Source: Selaginella tamariscina (taxonomy: Eukaryota > Streptophyta > Lycopodiopsida > Selaginellales > Selaginellaceae). From it: a stretch of DNA of 64,000 bases. Positions 11,291 to 22,696 of this stretch are shown one piece after another. The stretch is from positions 113,908 through 177,907 of the forward strand of contig PUQB01000522.1 of NCBI GenBank assembly GCA_003024785.1, read 5' to 3'. The notes under the pieces were generated by a model. That model saw only the letters and a program-made list of their open reading frames with translations. It was not told the DNA's origin and ran no database searches. The position numbers were made by a program, and so were the translations under genes. Every line of letters begins with the position of its first letter. Within the stretch, counting starts at the first letter, position 1.

Positions 11291-11354
11291 AAATGTACAC
11301 AACGCGTAAATTGTGTGTGTGGAACCGATTGAAGTGTGTGCTTTTTTCCCTCAG

Positions 11355-11422
11355 GGACTTCAGAGTTGAAGATTTACCAATTGAATCAAAGATGTGAACT
11401 CGAGCAGTGGACGAAGCACAGA
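11355..11422 (+). pseudogene. SecA exon fragment
   Basis: After a splice-acceptor-like ttttttccctcag, the plus strand reads [12 protein letters not shown], a stop, then TRAVDEAQR. This is the conserved segment that leads into the helical scaffold of SecA ATPases, which in plants drive protein import into thylakoids. Only about 22 codons remain. A longer fragment of the next part of SecA sits at 34889-35107. Both lie divergently upstream of an sHSP copy (B and E), so the fragment was duplicated together with the sHSP. Confidence 0.75.
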
Positions 11423-11428
11423 GACTGG

Positions 11429-11456
11429 TTTAGGGTTTAAGATTTAGGGTTTAGGG
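11429..11456 (+). repeat. Interstitial telomere-type repeats
   Basis: Three TTTAGGG units (11429-11435, 11443-11449, 11450-11456) directly after the truncated SecA exon. This is the plant telomere repeat unit. Confidence 0.7.
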
Positions 11457-11707
11457 TGCCAACAAGAATCACTTTTAGAAATGTGTGATCTCGAGTGTTC
11501 TGTGGGTCAATTCACCTGCTCTAAAGGATTACATGTGACACCAGAACAACAAATCTAAACCGAACAAGAAAAATTCTGATTTAGATGCCAAGTTCTCCTT
11601 TCCCCAGTATGTTATCAAGTCAAGGAGTCTTTCAGATTCCTTCATTGAGCAACAATTATATAGTAAATTGTGTGCATGTGTATTAGACTCACAGAGTGCC
11701 AGCTATT

Positions 11708-12241
11708 CTAGTCTGAGTAGAGCCTTGCTAGTCCGAAGTCAGCAATCTTGGCATTAAATACCAGTTTGAACCGTTGGCGAGTAGCAGAAGATACATATGC
11801 AACAAATAAGGTTCCAGCAGCTATCCCAGGTATTAACAAGAAGATTATGAGCTGCATGTCTGGGTGGATCTAAACTGATGAAGAACTTGTGGTTATCAAA
11901 AGCAACAAAGCAGCTTTTAACAAGGATAAGACCAGGTCTTATTCTTGGAGCATGACTTGGTCATGTTGTTTGTTGCGAATGACATGCAGGACTTGCATTG
12001 TTCATCGCTCAATCCCCTCGACACGTCCCAAATGCTTATATAAACATGTGAAGAAACAATTGGCGATCCGGCGAACGGTTTCAGTGTACTCTTCAGAAAC
12101 AGCCACTCCTGTGCTGTTCATGCATAAGATGAAAAGAAAGAATATTTTTCATAACGTACAATGCATCCATTGTCTCCTTGTGTATCTGGACACCTGAATT
12201 TTACTGCCTCCACTATTTCTCTTGCACACTGATCACAAAAA
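11708..12241 (-). pseudogene. DUF26 cysteine-rich receptor-like kinase pseudogene
   Basis: Read leftward from 12241. A first DUF26 (Gnk2-type) piece gives CDQCAREIVEAVKFRCPD and GCIVRYEKYSFFSSYA, then a stop. A second DUF26 piece gives LSDEQCKSCMSFATNN and SCSKNKTWSYPC. A hydrophobic membrane segment follows (LIIFLLIPGIAAGTLFVAYV). A jump into the kinase domain then gives AKIADFGLARLYSD, the DFG magnesium-binding loop. The order ectodomain-membrane-kinase matches cysteine-rich receptor-like kinases. The ATP-binding lobe and catalytic loop are missing between membrane segment and DFG, and there are stops and frame changes. It is a dead, internally deleted copy; an intron in the gap cannot be excluded. 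Confidence 0.75.
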
Positions 12242-14699
12242 GTCCCTAAATAGAACCTTAACGTTGTTTAGCATTTATATTTTCCACGTATAAATTGTGT
12301 GCTTGGCCTTATCATTTATATAAATGTAAAATTAATAATAAATTAATATTAATCATTATACATATGGATACGTACATACGTGTATATCTATGTATGGATA
12401 TGAGGCTTACCAAGCTAGGTCAAATCGGCACTAAAGCATGACGTAAATTTCATGAAGAAGCCATTATTGGTGAGTGTGGTGAGCAGAGAATCAAGACTGG
12501 TTAAGTAAGAACCCCCTTCTTATATACTTCTTTTGTATACTCCCATGTTCCGAAGCAAATCCATTTAGTGCATATATGTATATGAAAAAGAATATGTAAA
12601 TGTTTTAATTCAATGCCTGACTCTTTCTTTTTATTCTCAAACTTAGATAGAGCAACTTAGCTAATTTGATAAAGTTAATGAATAAGACAAAATTATGTGA
12701 GTAAATCTGTCTTCCATGTGCATGTTATGACCAAGTCCAAGTCAATTATGTAAATAAATTTTAAGTTCTATAATGCCCTTTACATAAATAAATTAAATAA
12801 GATGTTAAATCCCATAAGCTAAACTTTCAAAATTGAGAATCTTAATTAGATTCAACACAAGATGTATTAAAATATTACTCTAAAATCATAATTATAAAAA
12901 TGAAAAGTTTTCAGACAGAGTAAATGAAATATGTCACTTTACTTCGTTTAAGTTAAATAAAGGTTAAATGTGAATTTGATTTGCACTGGTCATAGCTTTA
13001 AAATATCGATAAGGATTTTGAATTTGTAATTTAAATTAAAAGATTCTATTAAAGTTCATTGATTCTGAATTTATATCAACCTTTAATTTAAATAAAAAAT
13101 TGTGTTGATATTTATCATTTCACATAAAGTTTTGTAACAACCTTTAAATTAAAGAATTATATTAAGGGATTAATTTACATAGATATTTATATTCAGGGTA
13201 ATAGTTCCAATACATTATGAATCATTTAATTATTTACATTTAAATTAACATTAGTAATTTAATTATTTTTACATTTAGCTTAATATATCAACATTTAAGT
13301 TAATATTATTTATTTGAATTGTATATTTAAATATATTTATAGTACTCATGATTTAAAATTACTTGTAGGGATTTGATATAACTCCACTTGAGTTGTTACA
13401 CAGTATTCTTTCTTTAAAACTTAAAAATTATTAAATAAGGGTCAGCCTTTTACAATCGCACATTAAAAATGTTAAATAAAGGTTTTAAACAGTTTAAAGG
13501 CCAGTGCAAACCCATTTTCTCTTATTTTAAGAGAAAACCGTTAAGTAAGCCTAGTATATGTGAATGTTACAGCTATATATAGAAAAACATCTAAATTCCT
13601 TTATACATGTGCATAAAGTTATAAATATATATGTACATATGTACTCTTTACATATCTTTTTTTTAAAGATTAACTTATAAAATTAATAATTTAATTTATG
13701 ATAATGCATGTTATTAATTACCTTTTATATATGAGCACATACAAATATCATATGGCTATAATAAAGATATTTATATAGACCTTTGCATATGCATATGCAT
13801 GTGTATACTTTTGGTTAAATGATTAATTCATTAATATATCTTGATTCTTTGTTACATATTTTCTTTTAAAAAAGTATTTTATCTATTGCTTTGCATTTTA
13901 TAATCAATTGAATATTTAGATTCACCTTATGAAATTTACATTTAAATCTTAGCCCTTGAATAAAAATAAATTAAAAATGTAGGCATCTTAAGTATTTAAA
14001 AATATTATGCAGTTATGTTAGTCATTCATCTTAATATCTTATAATCTTCAATTTGGTATTAAATACTTTTAAAATTCTTATAGTGTTCTATTATTTAATA
14101 AAGCTCATAACATTTATATATAATATAACAAATCTAATTCAATTGTCATGAACTTTATACCCATGTTACTTTATTTATTAATGGCTCAACAACCATTGTT
14201 TGTTAGTTTATTAATTCATTTTGTTAAATAATAAAAGTTTTAAATATTACTTATAATTTTCAATTCATTAATAAATAATGTGGTTTATTTAAATTGCTAT
14301 CAGAGTCATAATTTAACATCAAACCCGAGATGGTCTATTAGAATCACTCTTTTGAATGGGTCGTGAGTCGTAGAGTTATCATAGGCGTTTAAGATAATCA
14401 TTCTCACATGTTTGAATGAAAAAATTAAGTTAGAATATTAATACGTTATATATATATATATATTATAAATAAGAAATTGGAGTTAAATCTTTTTCTTAAT
14501 AAAAACTTGGAACTGACAAATTATTATATATTGTGTGAACCAAATACATAAATACCAAGTCTCGAACTATGGGACTGGGTTATGCTCTAGTTTTATTAAG
14601 ATTAGATTTTAAGCATTATAAGTTAATTTCTCTGTTAGTTGACTTGAGATTGTAATGTGTCTGTGTTGAGTATGAACTCCGTTGTCAACCAGGTTAGTT

Positions 14700-14701
<2 letters not shown>
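12242..14701. other. AT-rich intergenic DNA
   Basis: 2.4 kb of strongly AT-rich sequence with short (TA)n stretches (14446-14463). No protein, RNA gene or retroelement boundary recognised on either strand. Confidence 0.6.
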
Positions 14702-14736
<35 letters not shown>

Positions 14737-14737
14737 T

Positions 14738-14778
<41 letters not shown>
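14702..14778. repeat. (GT)n-(GA)n compound microsatellite
   Basis: About 16 GT units (14702-14734) followed by about 18 GA units with small interruptions (14743-14778). Confidence 0.95.
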
Positions 14779-14779
<1 letters not shown>

Positions 14780-15053
14780 TTGATTCCCTGATTGTCTTGG
14801 GGCTGTTAAAGGATTTTAGCTGCAGGAGCAGGACGATTTCCTACTATCTGCACAGGGGAGCGAAAACCGTTACCGGTGGCAAAATCGTAAATCGAACTGA
14901 TACACACACAAGTTTAAGGGCGAAGTGTCTAAGTAATTTTTCAGTGTTAGTCGATGAAATTTCGAATATATTATCCTGTACTTGATAATGGTAAAATGTT
15001 TTATATTTACACAATATCTATAATTTAAATTGCACCATAATACATGTGTGTGT

Positions 15054-15420
15054 TTATTTACTGCACACCCTCGAACAGCGTTCCTTGCCCATTCTTAGAG
15101 CCCTGCAGCTTATATGCAGATCCCTGTAATGGCTGGTCCGGCAGAGAAGTGTATTTGTTGGTGGTGAGTTAAAACATTGCCACACCGGTACTCCATGTCT
15201 ATTGCCAAACACAAGGTTCAGATTAAAACAAGTACTATTTCGGCATTTTGCCACTTGTAGCGCTTGTTTATCGAAGTTATGGCTGGGCATTGTTAGCATT
15301 GTTAGCGAAATTAAGTACCTCTCTCTGATGCGTTCTTTAGAAAGATTTATTTTACCGTATTCTATATTATTAATTTTGTGTGTGTGAAGAAGAATCAGGG
15401 GAAGCTAGAGTTTGTTCATG
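15054..15420. repeat. Left part of direct duplication (matches 31380-31760)
   Basis: Shared words such as ggctggtccggcagagaagtg and the block around 15300-15420 recur in the same orientation at 31440-31760. Minus-strand cysteine-containing open stretches exist in both copies, but neither is recognisable as a known family and they differ by frameshifts. I call it duplicated DNA of unknown origin. Confidence 0.7.
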
Positions 15421-15599
15421 AACAATGAACCAAGCCGTGCTGAAGTTGGTGTGCGTTATGCATGTGTACACATGCTTTTAATTTGCCTATCAACCCTCGT
15501 GTTTCTAATAAGCATGTGTGGGTGTGTTTATGCCTAATTAGCAGATAGCAGGACGTGTATACATACAAATTAAGCCTAACTTGTCACCTTTCAAGTTAA

Positions 15600-15985
15600 T
15601 CTATCACAATTACCTCCACCTCTTTCAGCTTTATCCTGGGAGCTTGTCTATTGCACTTCTTCTACATCCGTGGGCATCTATATAGATAGCATAAATAAGA
15701 TGTTAGATGTGTATGAGATAAGCTTTATATGATTAACATATGTATAAGTTTAAATATTGCCTGTGTTGTTCGCTCTTCTTCTTCCCGGGCATAGACTCAC
15801 CACAATTTGTACACTTACATTCTTCGCCTCTCCTAAATCAACTGCAATAAGGAAATGATTTGATTAAAACTCTTATGTGTGCCATCTCCTTGAGACAACG
15901 TTATCAAAGTTTGCGTAATGTCACCAGTGTCTGTAAAGAACAAAACCATCCAGCTTTCTTCCATTCTCAGATGATTGGGTTTTAC
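15600..15985 (-). pseudogene. Broken small CxxC/CxxC ORF, copy C
   Basis: Counterpart of the fragment at 31951-32368, upstream and divergent from sHSP copy C. The minus strand retains the start region, a GDGTHKS-like stretch and one cysteine pair (KCTNCGES). The second pair is lost to a deletion (MPGKK). Product not recognised. Confidence 0.45.
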
Positions 15986-16429
15986 AATGTGTTACATACA
16001 CTACACACCAAACCGATGTCATATCAGATTATTATCAATTTAAGTTAGAATTAATAACTTAATTAAATATATAGAATATAATAGTTAATAACCTATAGTT
16101 AATGTTAATATCGTAAGTTAAGGTGTGTGTTTGGTTTTTTATAGTTACAATTCCAATAAATTTAATTGACATATTCAACTGTAATAGACATTTATTTTAC
16201 AATTTACAGGGTCCAACAAGCAAAATTTAGTAGGTTCTTATATAATTATGAATGTATGGCACCGAATGTGTGGGGACAAATAATCTACATACAGAGAGAC
16301 TCGTATTCAAATAAAATGGTTTACTGAGTGAAATTTATGTTATAAACGCACAATGCATGACAACTCGAATTATTTCTAGAATTTTGTATATTTTCATTAA
16401 ATTCTTTTAAAAAACAGTCATGTGGGAAT

Positions 16430-16560
16430 CACGTAAGTTTATTTATTATGTGAAGAGTGCATATTCTTACGAATATCTAGAAAATTCTAGGACTCTATAG
16501 GACTCTCTAGCTGCCTTCGAGACGGTTCGTTTCCTCTGTTATAAGCATCCCCCGCGTTCC
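16430..16560 (+). promoter_or_regulatory. Heat shock promoter of sHSP copy C
   Basis: A perfect heat shock element agaaaattct (GAAnnTTC, 16479-16488) lies about 55 bp before a TATA-like ttataagc (about 16539-16546), itself about 80 bp before the ATG at 16620. Partial GAA/TTC half-sites at 16515-16530 could extend the element. Confidence 0.65.
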
Positions 16561-16619
16561 TTTGGCCCATCGATCATTCCAGAGTTAAGCTACATCTCTG
16601 TTTTCTGTGTTCTTTCTTA

Positions 16620-17019
16620 ATGGCACTCAGTGTGTTTGATCCATTCTCCATCGTTTCCGATCTCATGAGCGAGCCATCCAGGCAGGTTGCAAGAGATGCA
16701 AGTGCAATGGCAAACCCGTGTGGACTGGATGAGACGGCGGATGCCCATGTGTTCAAGGCGATCTCCCGGGGCTCTCCAAGGAACACGGTTGAAACGGGCA
16801 CATTTTGCAGATAAGCGGGGAGCGCAAGCTCGAGGAGACTCAGAAGGGCGACAAATGGCACCGTGTGGAGCGAGCGCACGGCAGTTTTCACGAGGAGGTT
16901 CAGGCTTCCTGACAATTGTGAATTTGGATGGTATCAACGCCGATTTTGCAAATGGGGTTCTCACTGTGTCTGTCCCCAAGATCCCCAAGCCCCAGCCCAG
17001 AACCATCCAGGTCCAGTGA
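16620..17019 (+). pseudogene. sHSP copy C, frameshifted
   Basis: It starts MALSVFDPFSIVSDLMSEPS like copy B but is disrupted in the RVDW segment and again after AHVFKA. The C-terminal third ([15 protein letters not shown] segment, then [15 protein letters not shown]) is present in another frame with its I-x-V tail intact and a stop at 17017-17019. It sits behind the best-preserved promoter of the array, but no intact protein can be made. Confidence 0.85.
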
Positions 17020-17039
17020 AATGTTTTGAATCCATATAA

Positions 17040-17480
17040 ATAAAAAGCTTTGTTTCTTTTTTCAATTCATTCCAAAGAAGAGCATATCACTAAATGTTCA
17101 ACCCCAAAATTTTTCTTGGTAAACATCTAGTTTAACAGCAGGCTCCTTAGTGTTTTTTTTTAGTTCTCTCTCTCCCCTTTCTTCTTCAACGGTAGCTATG
17201 GTGGATGTACATGTTGTGCTTGAAACATTGCTGTTTGAAGTTGCCAACATGACAGGACCCTAACAAATACGTCGGCATAGAAGATTGAGTTGCAAGCTAC
17301 AGTTTGTATCTTCCTCTTTGGTAACAACATTACCTCCCTTGCCCACACATCTATCTAATCGTGTGTCTGCCTTGATGATTTCACGGGTGGTGTTGATGTT
17401 GATGTGCATTATTGGCTTGCCCACTTTCATTGTCGTTGCAAGTTTATCATGATTGGGATGAAACTGCTTGTACGCAGGAG
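17040..17480. other. Spacer between sHSP copy C and old gypsy element
   Basis: Starts as the sHSP 3' flank; after about 17100 it has no match within the window. No gene recognised. Confidence 0.45.
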
Positions 17481-18365
17481 TCTCCAACGTGCTTAAAGGG
17501 CCTTGCTGCCCTACTATGGTATCAAATTTGGCATCTTTTGTCTTATTTAACTAGTAATGTCTTCAATCTGACTTTCTCCTAGCATTTAGATGGGTTAAGG
17601 AAGCTGCATACGCGTTTCAAAAGTTTTACCGTTTGCGGTAGGGCCCTACAAAGAGCGTTATGCAGTTTGGCATTAAATTCAAGACCCTTGTGCTGCGTGC
17701 CTCACCTAGTGTGGAGGAAGATGTGAAGTTGGGCCTGCTTTGGCCTGCCCTTCACCCTACCTATGTGGGTTTGTACATGCCTTAGCTCCTACAACTTTGG
17801 ACGAAGCTCTCTACGTGGCTCAATGTTGTGAATTAAGCGTTTTACTATCACCCCCTTGGTTTAGAGTGCTTGGTCCTGGTGATGTTGGTGAGCTCTTGCC
17901 CTTGTCCGTATGGATATCAATCATGTGCAAGTCACCCAATACTGCCTCCCTACTCCAGCTGGTCGTCATGCTCCTGCACTTGCCCACCAATTTGTTGGGC
18001 ATGTGAATGACATGGCCTACTTTTTGCGAGTGTCACACATTTTAGCAATTGTTCGACATCATTTTGGGTACACAATGGTTAAAATCAGTATGTGCACTTT
18101 TGGACTTTGGCTCCTCAACCCTTTGTTCTCGGGTTTCCCCACTATTTCTTGGTTCCTCTTCATTTTTGAGAGTACCTTCTGTTGTTCTTCATGCACCTCC
18201 GGTTTCTACTAATGTTGTTGTGGATCTGTTTGCTGAAGATCGGGTACGTGACATCCAACTTTTGATTTCTTCATTCCTAGCCATCTTTGCTAATGCTTCT
18301 TCTGCATCTTGTTCCTTGCAAACACGTCATCATATTCCAAGAATGCTTGTCTAGTTGATGCATGT
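17480..18365 (+). mobile_element. Older Ty3/gypsy element, left part (gag to protease)
   Basis: Gag-like codons from about 17490 and FGIKFKTLVLRASPSVEEDV near 17670 lead to FDIILGTQWLKSVCALLDFG at about 18050-18110, the conserved segment after a Ty3 protease flap. Its reverse transcriptase continues at 25487. The family 1 chromovirus at 18366-25486 splits it. Many stops and frameshifts show an old copy. Confidence 0.7.
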
Positions 18366-19266
18366 TGTCATAGTTTTTACTATGACTCGACCCTTTACTT
18401 TGGGGTTTGACTGTTGTTACCTACTGGATTATGTGACGAACCCTAGATGTAGAAGAAATAAGTGCACTTGGGTATATAGTGATGGTCCGGCGGGTGTCAT
18501 TAGGTATTTGTAAGAAATTCTAGGTGAAGTTAGCACTTCCATTTAGAGAACCCTCCCCCGTTTTGACGTTCTTGGTTAGGGTTCTTCACAAAATATAGCT
18601 TGTTAAAATAAGGGTTAGGGACACGGGGTTAGGTTTAGGGTTAGGTTAGGACAATCATTTTCTCTAAGGGCTGCCACTTACTCACTTAGGTAAATGGGGG
18701 GGGGGGGGGGGGGGGTCTGTCACATAAATAAGGTAGAGTATACGTAGTGAGGCTTCCTGGGTTCAAAAGAGAGCTCGTTAACCTCCTATCGGTGCAAGCT
18801 AAGCTTGTGTCGTCAAGGTGCAACCCTTTATTGTACTGCCCAAACTTCCACACAACATGGGTACAACCCACCCTAGGGTTAGACTATCCTTATCGTTGGC
18901 AGGATCTTGCCTTTGAGATAAAGGCACATCACTTCCAAGGAGTTAGTCAGATTCCTTGGTCCGAAAACCTGTCCGCAAGCTCAAAGGCATTGCCCGAGTT
19001 CACGTTCCGCAAAACTAGTGGTTGAGGCCTTGCTTCGGCCACCTCAACCACGCCAAGCTAGGAACGACACCTGAAGCTCGGCTAGTCAGTGTATCCTGAT
19101 TCACAAGGTGAGTCTCGTTCGTGGACTTAGTCAGCTAGGGGTTTGAGCTAGGGCTTGGGTTCCTAATATGGGTTATTTTACCAGATTTCATGGGGTTTCC
19201 AGAGAGGGGATTCCAGGGTTGGCACCTGGCAAGCCGCCTTTGTGGCACCAGGTAAAAACTCTGACA
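18366..19266 (+). repeat. 5' LTR of family 1 element
   Basis: TGTCATAG start and CTCTGACA end. It contains a 20-G run (18696-18715) just before cacataaataaggtagagt, a TATA-like region. It lacks about 50 bp of telomere-like sequence present in the 3' LTR at about 24790-24860. Confidence 0.92.
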
Positions 19267-19599
19267 ATTAGTATCAGAGCAAGTTCTCTGCGGTCAGTAG
19301 GACTGCCTTAAATCGTAGGGTGTTTCAGTGTTTAGATGACTCTAAATTCTTGATATACTCTATTGCTTTTGGTTGTATTCTGTGCAGACAGTTTGATCAT
19401 GTGAGTTGTCAAACTTCGGAGAACATTGCTCAGTGAGTTGGTGTGAGATTCTAGGTATGTTCGAAAGTCTATATGCTGGTTTAAACTGATGTGTGTGGGT
19501 GTACAACCTGTGCAAGCAACTAGAGCCTGAGGCAGAGAGGGCTGTTGCAGAGGCTCAAAATGAAGAGATGGATGAGGCTGATCCAGGTCGACCCCCTAG

Positions 19600-20580
19600 G
19601 TTAGACAATGACCTGGTTGGCAAGAAATAATGATGGATGCCCTAAATGTACTTCGAGGGGTTTTGGGGTTGAACGATCGAATTGATAATGTTGTCATTCG
19701 GATTCTGACAAATACTGCAGTGCCAGATGTTCCGCAATAAGACACACAGGAAAAAAAGAAGAAACATGACTCAGAGTCAGGTTCCTCTGAATCAGATTCT
19801 TCGACGGAAGTAGGTGGTGGAGGTCCCAGTAAATTCAAACTGGTAAAGCCTTCGAATTTCATGGGTTCAAAAGATTACAGGTTTTGGATGACTGGTTGTA
19901 TGATATGGAAAGCTATTTCAAGGCTACTTCCGTGAGAAAGATAGAAAAGGTTGCATGTGCCAAGCATTTCTTAAAGAAGAAGCTAAGACTTGGCGACAAA
20001 TTGTTGAAGGTGAACGTGGATACCAAAACAGTTGGAAACACATGAAAAGGAGATCAAAAAGTAGTATATGTTGGATGATTTTGGTTTGCGATTACGTGCT
20101 GACCTGGCACTTTGTCAACAGGGAGTTCGAGGAAGTCCAATGGACCACGTTTATCGATTCGAAAGTGTATGGCGATTGGTGCTAAATATGAGCGATGATG
20201 AAGCTCAAAGTTGCTTCATGGCTAGCTTGAATGAAAAGACGCGAAAGAAATCTTAAGGTACAAGCCAACAAGCTATCGGGAATGTCAAGAGGCAGCTCAA
20301 AAGGTTGCTTATGGCATGTCGTTAGAAGACTTGTACAAAGGGAGGAAGCAAAACCTAAATCAAGGAGGTTTCCTCCAAATCTGGGTTCAGAAGGTTTGAT
20401 AGGCGACCAGATCAATCGCCATCAATTCGAAGTGTAAGTCCCTTTGTCGGCAGTTCCAAGTTTTCAGACACATCAAGACCACCGGATTTCGGAAACCATT
20501 GGCATTACCACCACCTCAGCAGGCCAAAGGATCAGCTCAAAGTCTGCTCCCCGTAGTTCGCAGGCGGGGTTGTGAAATGT
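19600..20580 (+). mobile_element. Family 1 gag, decayed
   Basis: Capsid-like codons follow a serine/glutamate-rich leader (about 19740-19830), with a WLYDMESYF-type start and FLKEEAKTWRQIVEGE near 19970. Then comes a zinc knuckle, KCYNCNKPGHFAKEC (CX2CX4HX4C, about 20575-20620), which binds genomic RNA during packaging. Several frame changes make the protein discontinuous. Confidence 0.75.
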
Positions 20581-20799
20581 TATAATTGTAACAAGCCTGG
20601 TCATTTTGCTAAAGAGTGTCGGCACCCTCACAACAATTGGACATTTCAAGGCGATGGTAAAGAGGAAGTTGCTGAACCAGAAACGCTTGAAGATCCGGAA
20701 GATGAGTCAGAAGAGGTAATGTTGTGCCAGACACAACCTACCTTATTCGCTATTCAAGACAAAACTGACCCTTTGCTATATTTGACAGGAAGGATACGA

Positions 20800-22600
20800 G
20801 GGGACCGAGTCGAATGATGATCGATACTGGAGCAACATACAACTTCATATCGACAGTCTAGCTCGTCGATTGAATTTGGATATAAAGATGTGTGAAATAA
20901 AGATCAATTTTGGCAAAGGTTCTCAAAATACTAATAATATAGTAAGGGCAGTTCCTGTCCAAATCAAAGATTGGAAGGCTAAGCTAGACTTAGTTGTCTT
21001 GAATATGACGGGGTTTGATTTTGTTTTGGGTATGGAATGGTTCCATAAACATGTAATCGAAATGAGGGGTTCGGAGAATCGAATCACACTTGTAACTGAT
21101 AAAGAGGACATTAGAAAAACACGCTCAGATGGAAATGCTAACTGATAAGGATTGGAATCCTATGTTCCTTACCTTAACTCAGTTGCGTAAGGCATTAGAC
21201 ATTGGAACGCGTGTTTCTTGCAATGGTTTTGATACTGGTGAAGTCAAAATAGGAGATGGTCAATCCTAAACCTATTTTGGAAGTCTTGAACATGTTTAAG
21301 GATGTGTTGCCAGAAGACTTGCCGCCCGAGTTACCTCCATGTTGAGCTGTGGACCACAGAATAGAGATTTTGCCAGGTTCGTCTCCACCGGCAAGAGCCC
21401 CATATCGGTTGAATCCTCAAGAATTAGTAGAATTGAAGAGACAGTTGACAATTGATTGGTCGAGGACACATTCGACCTAGTCGATCGCCGTATGGTGCAC
21501 CTATCTTGTTGTAATGAAAAAGATGGTACGATGCGAATGTGTGTGGACTATCGAGCTCTAAACGCGATAACTATCAAAAATAAGTATCCTCTTCACAAGT
21601 GGACGACTTATTTGATAGCTATCGAAAGCAAAGTATTTTTCAAGAATAACTTGAGATCGGGGTACCATCAGATTCGGGTAGCAAGAATGACATTGAGAAG
21701 ACCGCTTTTCGAACGCGTTATGGATCATTTGAGTTTCTAGTCTTGCCATTCAGGTTGTGCAATGCTCCAGCAACTTTTTGCACAATGATGGATGATGTGT
21801 TTAGAGACTATCTAGACGAGTTCGTAGTGGTGTATTATGACATTCTGATTTTCAGTTTGACAATTGAGGAACATGTGGAACACTTAAAAAGTGTTTCAGA
21901 GGTTGAGAGAGAACCAGTTGTATGCTAAAGAAAGCAAGTGCGCATTTGGTCAAACCAAGATAGATTTCTTGGGACACTTGATCTCAGGTGGGGAGGTTGC
22001 CATGGACCCAAAGAAAATTCAAGCTATTACGAGTGGATGACTTTAAAAGATGTGCATGAAGTTAGATCATTTCTTGGTCTGACAGGGTATTACCGAAGAT
22101 TCATAAAGGGTTACTCGGAAATAGCGGCCCCATTGACAGATCTTACGAAAACATTCCATGGCATTGGACTCCAGAGTGCCAACGTGTGTTCGTCAAACTC
22201 AAAGAGGCTATCTCTTCTGAGCCAGTTTTGCAGTTGCCCATCTTTGAAGATCCCTTTGAAGTAGAATGTGACGCTTCCGACTTTGCAATTGGTGGTGTAT
22301 TGCAACAGAAAGGACATCCAGTGTCCTTTTTCTCGAAGAAGTTAGATGCCGCGCAAACTCGATGGCCTACTCACGAAAAGGAGATGTATGCTATTGTTGC
22401 TTCCTTGGAGTATTGGTCATTATCTTCCAAGTCATGGCACTGTGGTTTGGACAGATAGTGTAACTCTAAGGTATTTTGAAACGCAGCCGAAGCTATCGCG
22501 AAGTATGCTAGATGGCAGCAGAAGTTGGCACGATTTCAGCCTGAAATCAAACATAAAGCGGGAAAGGACAATGTGGTAGCTGATGCACTCAGTAGGAAAG
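20800..22600 (+). mobile_element. Family 1 protease, reverse transcriptase and RNase H, decayed
   Basis: The protease catalytic motif is MIDTGATYNF at about 20816, and FDFVLGMEWFHKH follows at about 21015. The reverse transcriptase spans about 21340-21990: MRMCVDYRALNAITIKNKYP is intact, but the catalytic box reads [10 protein letters not shown] instead of a YxDD motif, so polymerase activity would be lost. RNase H is at about 22190-22440, with VECDASDFAIGGVLQQKG and SKKLDAAQTRWPTHEKEM. Frame changes occur between the domains. Confidence 0.85.
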
Positions 22601-22696
22601 GGTCATCTTCGATTATGTCAGCACCCATGTCAACTTTGGTGGATGAATTTGTGACGGCGTATCCTCAGGACAAGTTTGCTAAGGAGGCTTTGACTG

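Noticed and set aside
17260..17487. 75-codon minus-strand open frame
   Set aside because: It lies in the spacer and edge of a plus-strand gag region, has no recognisable domain and no supporting neighbours.
19267..19282. Self-priming also in family 1
   Set aside because: The sequence after its 5' LTR resembles the standard initiator-tRNA-Met complement, and I found no matching complement near its TATA-like region.
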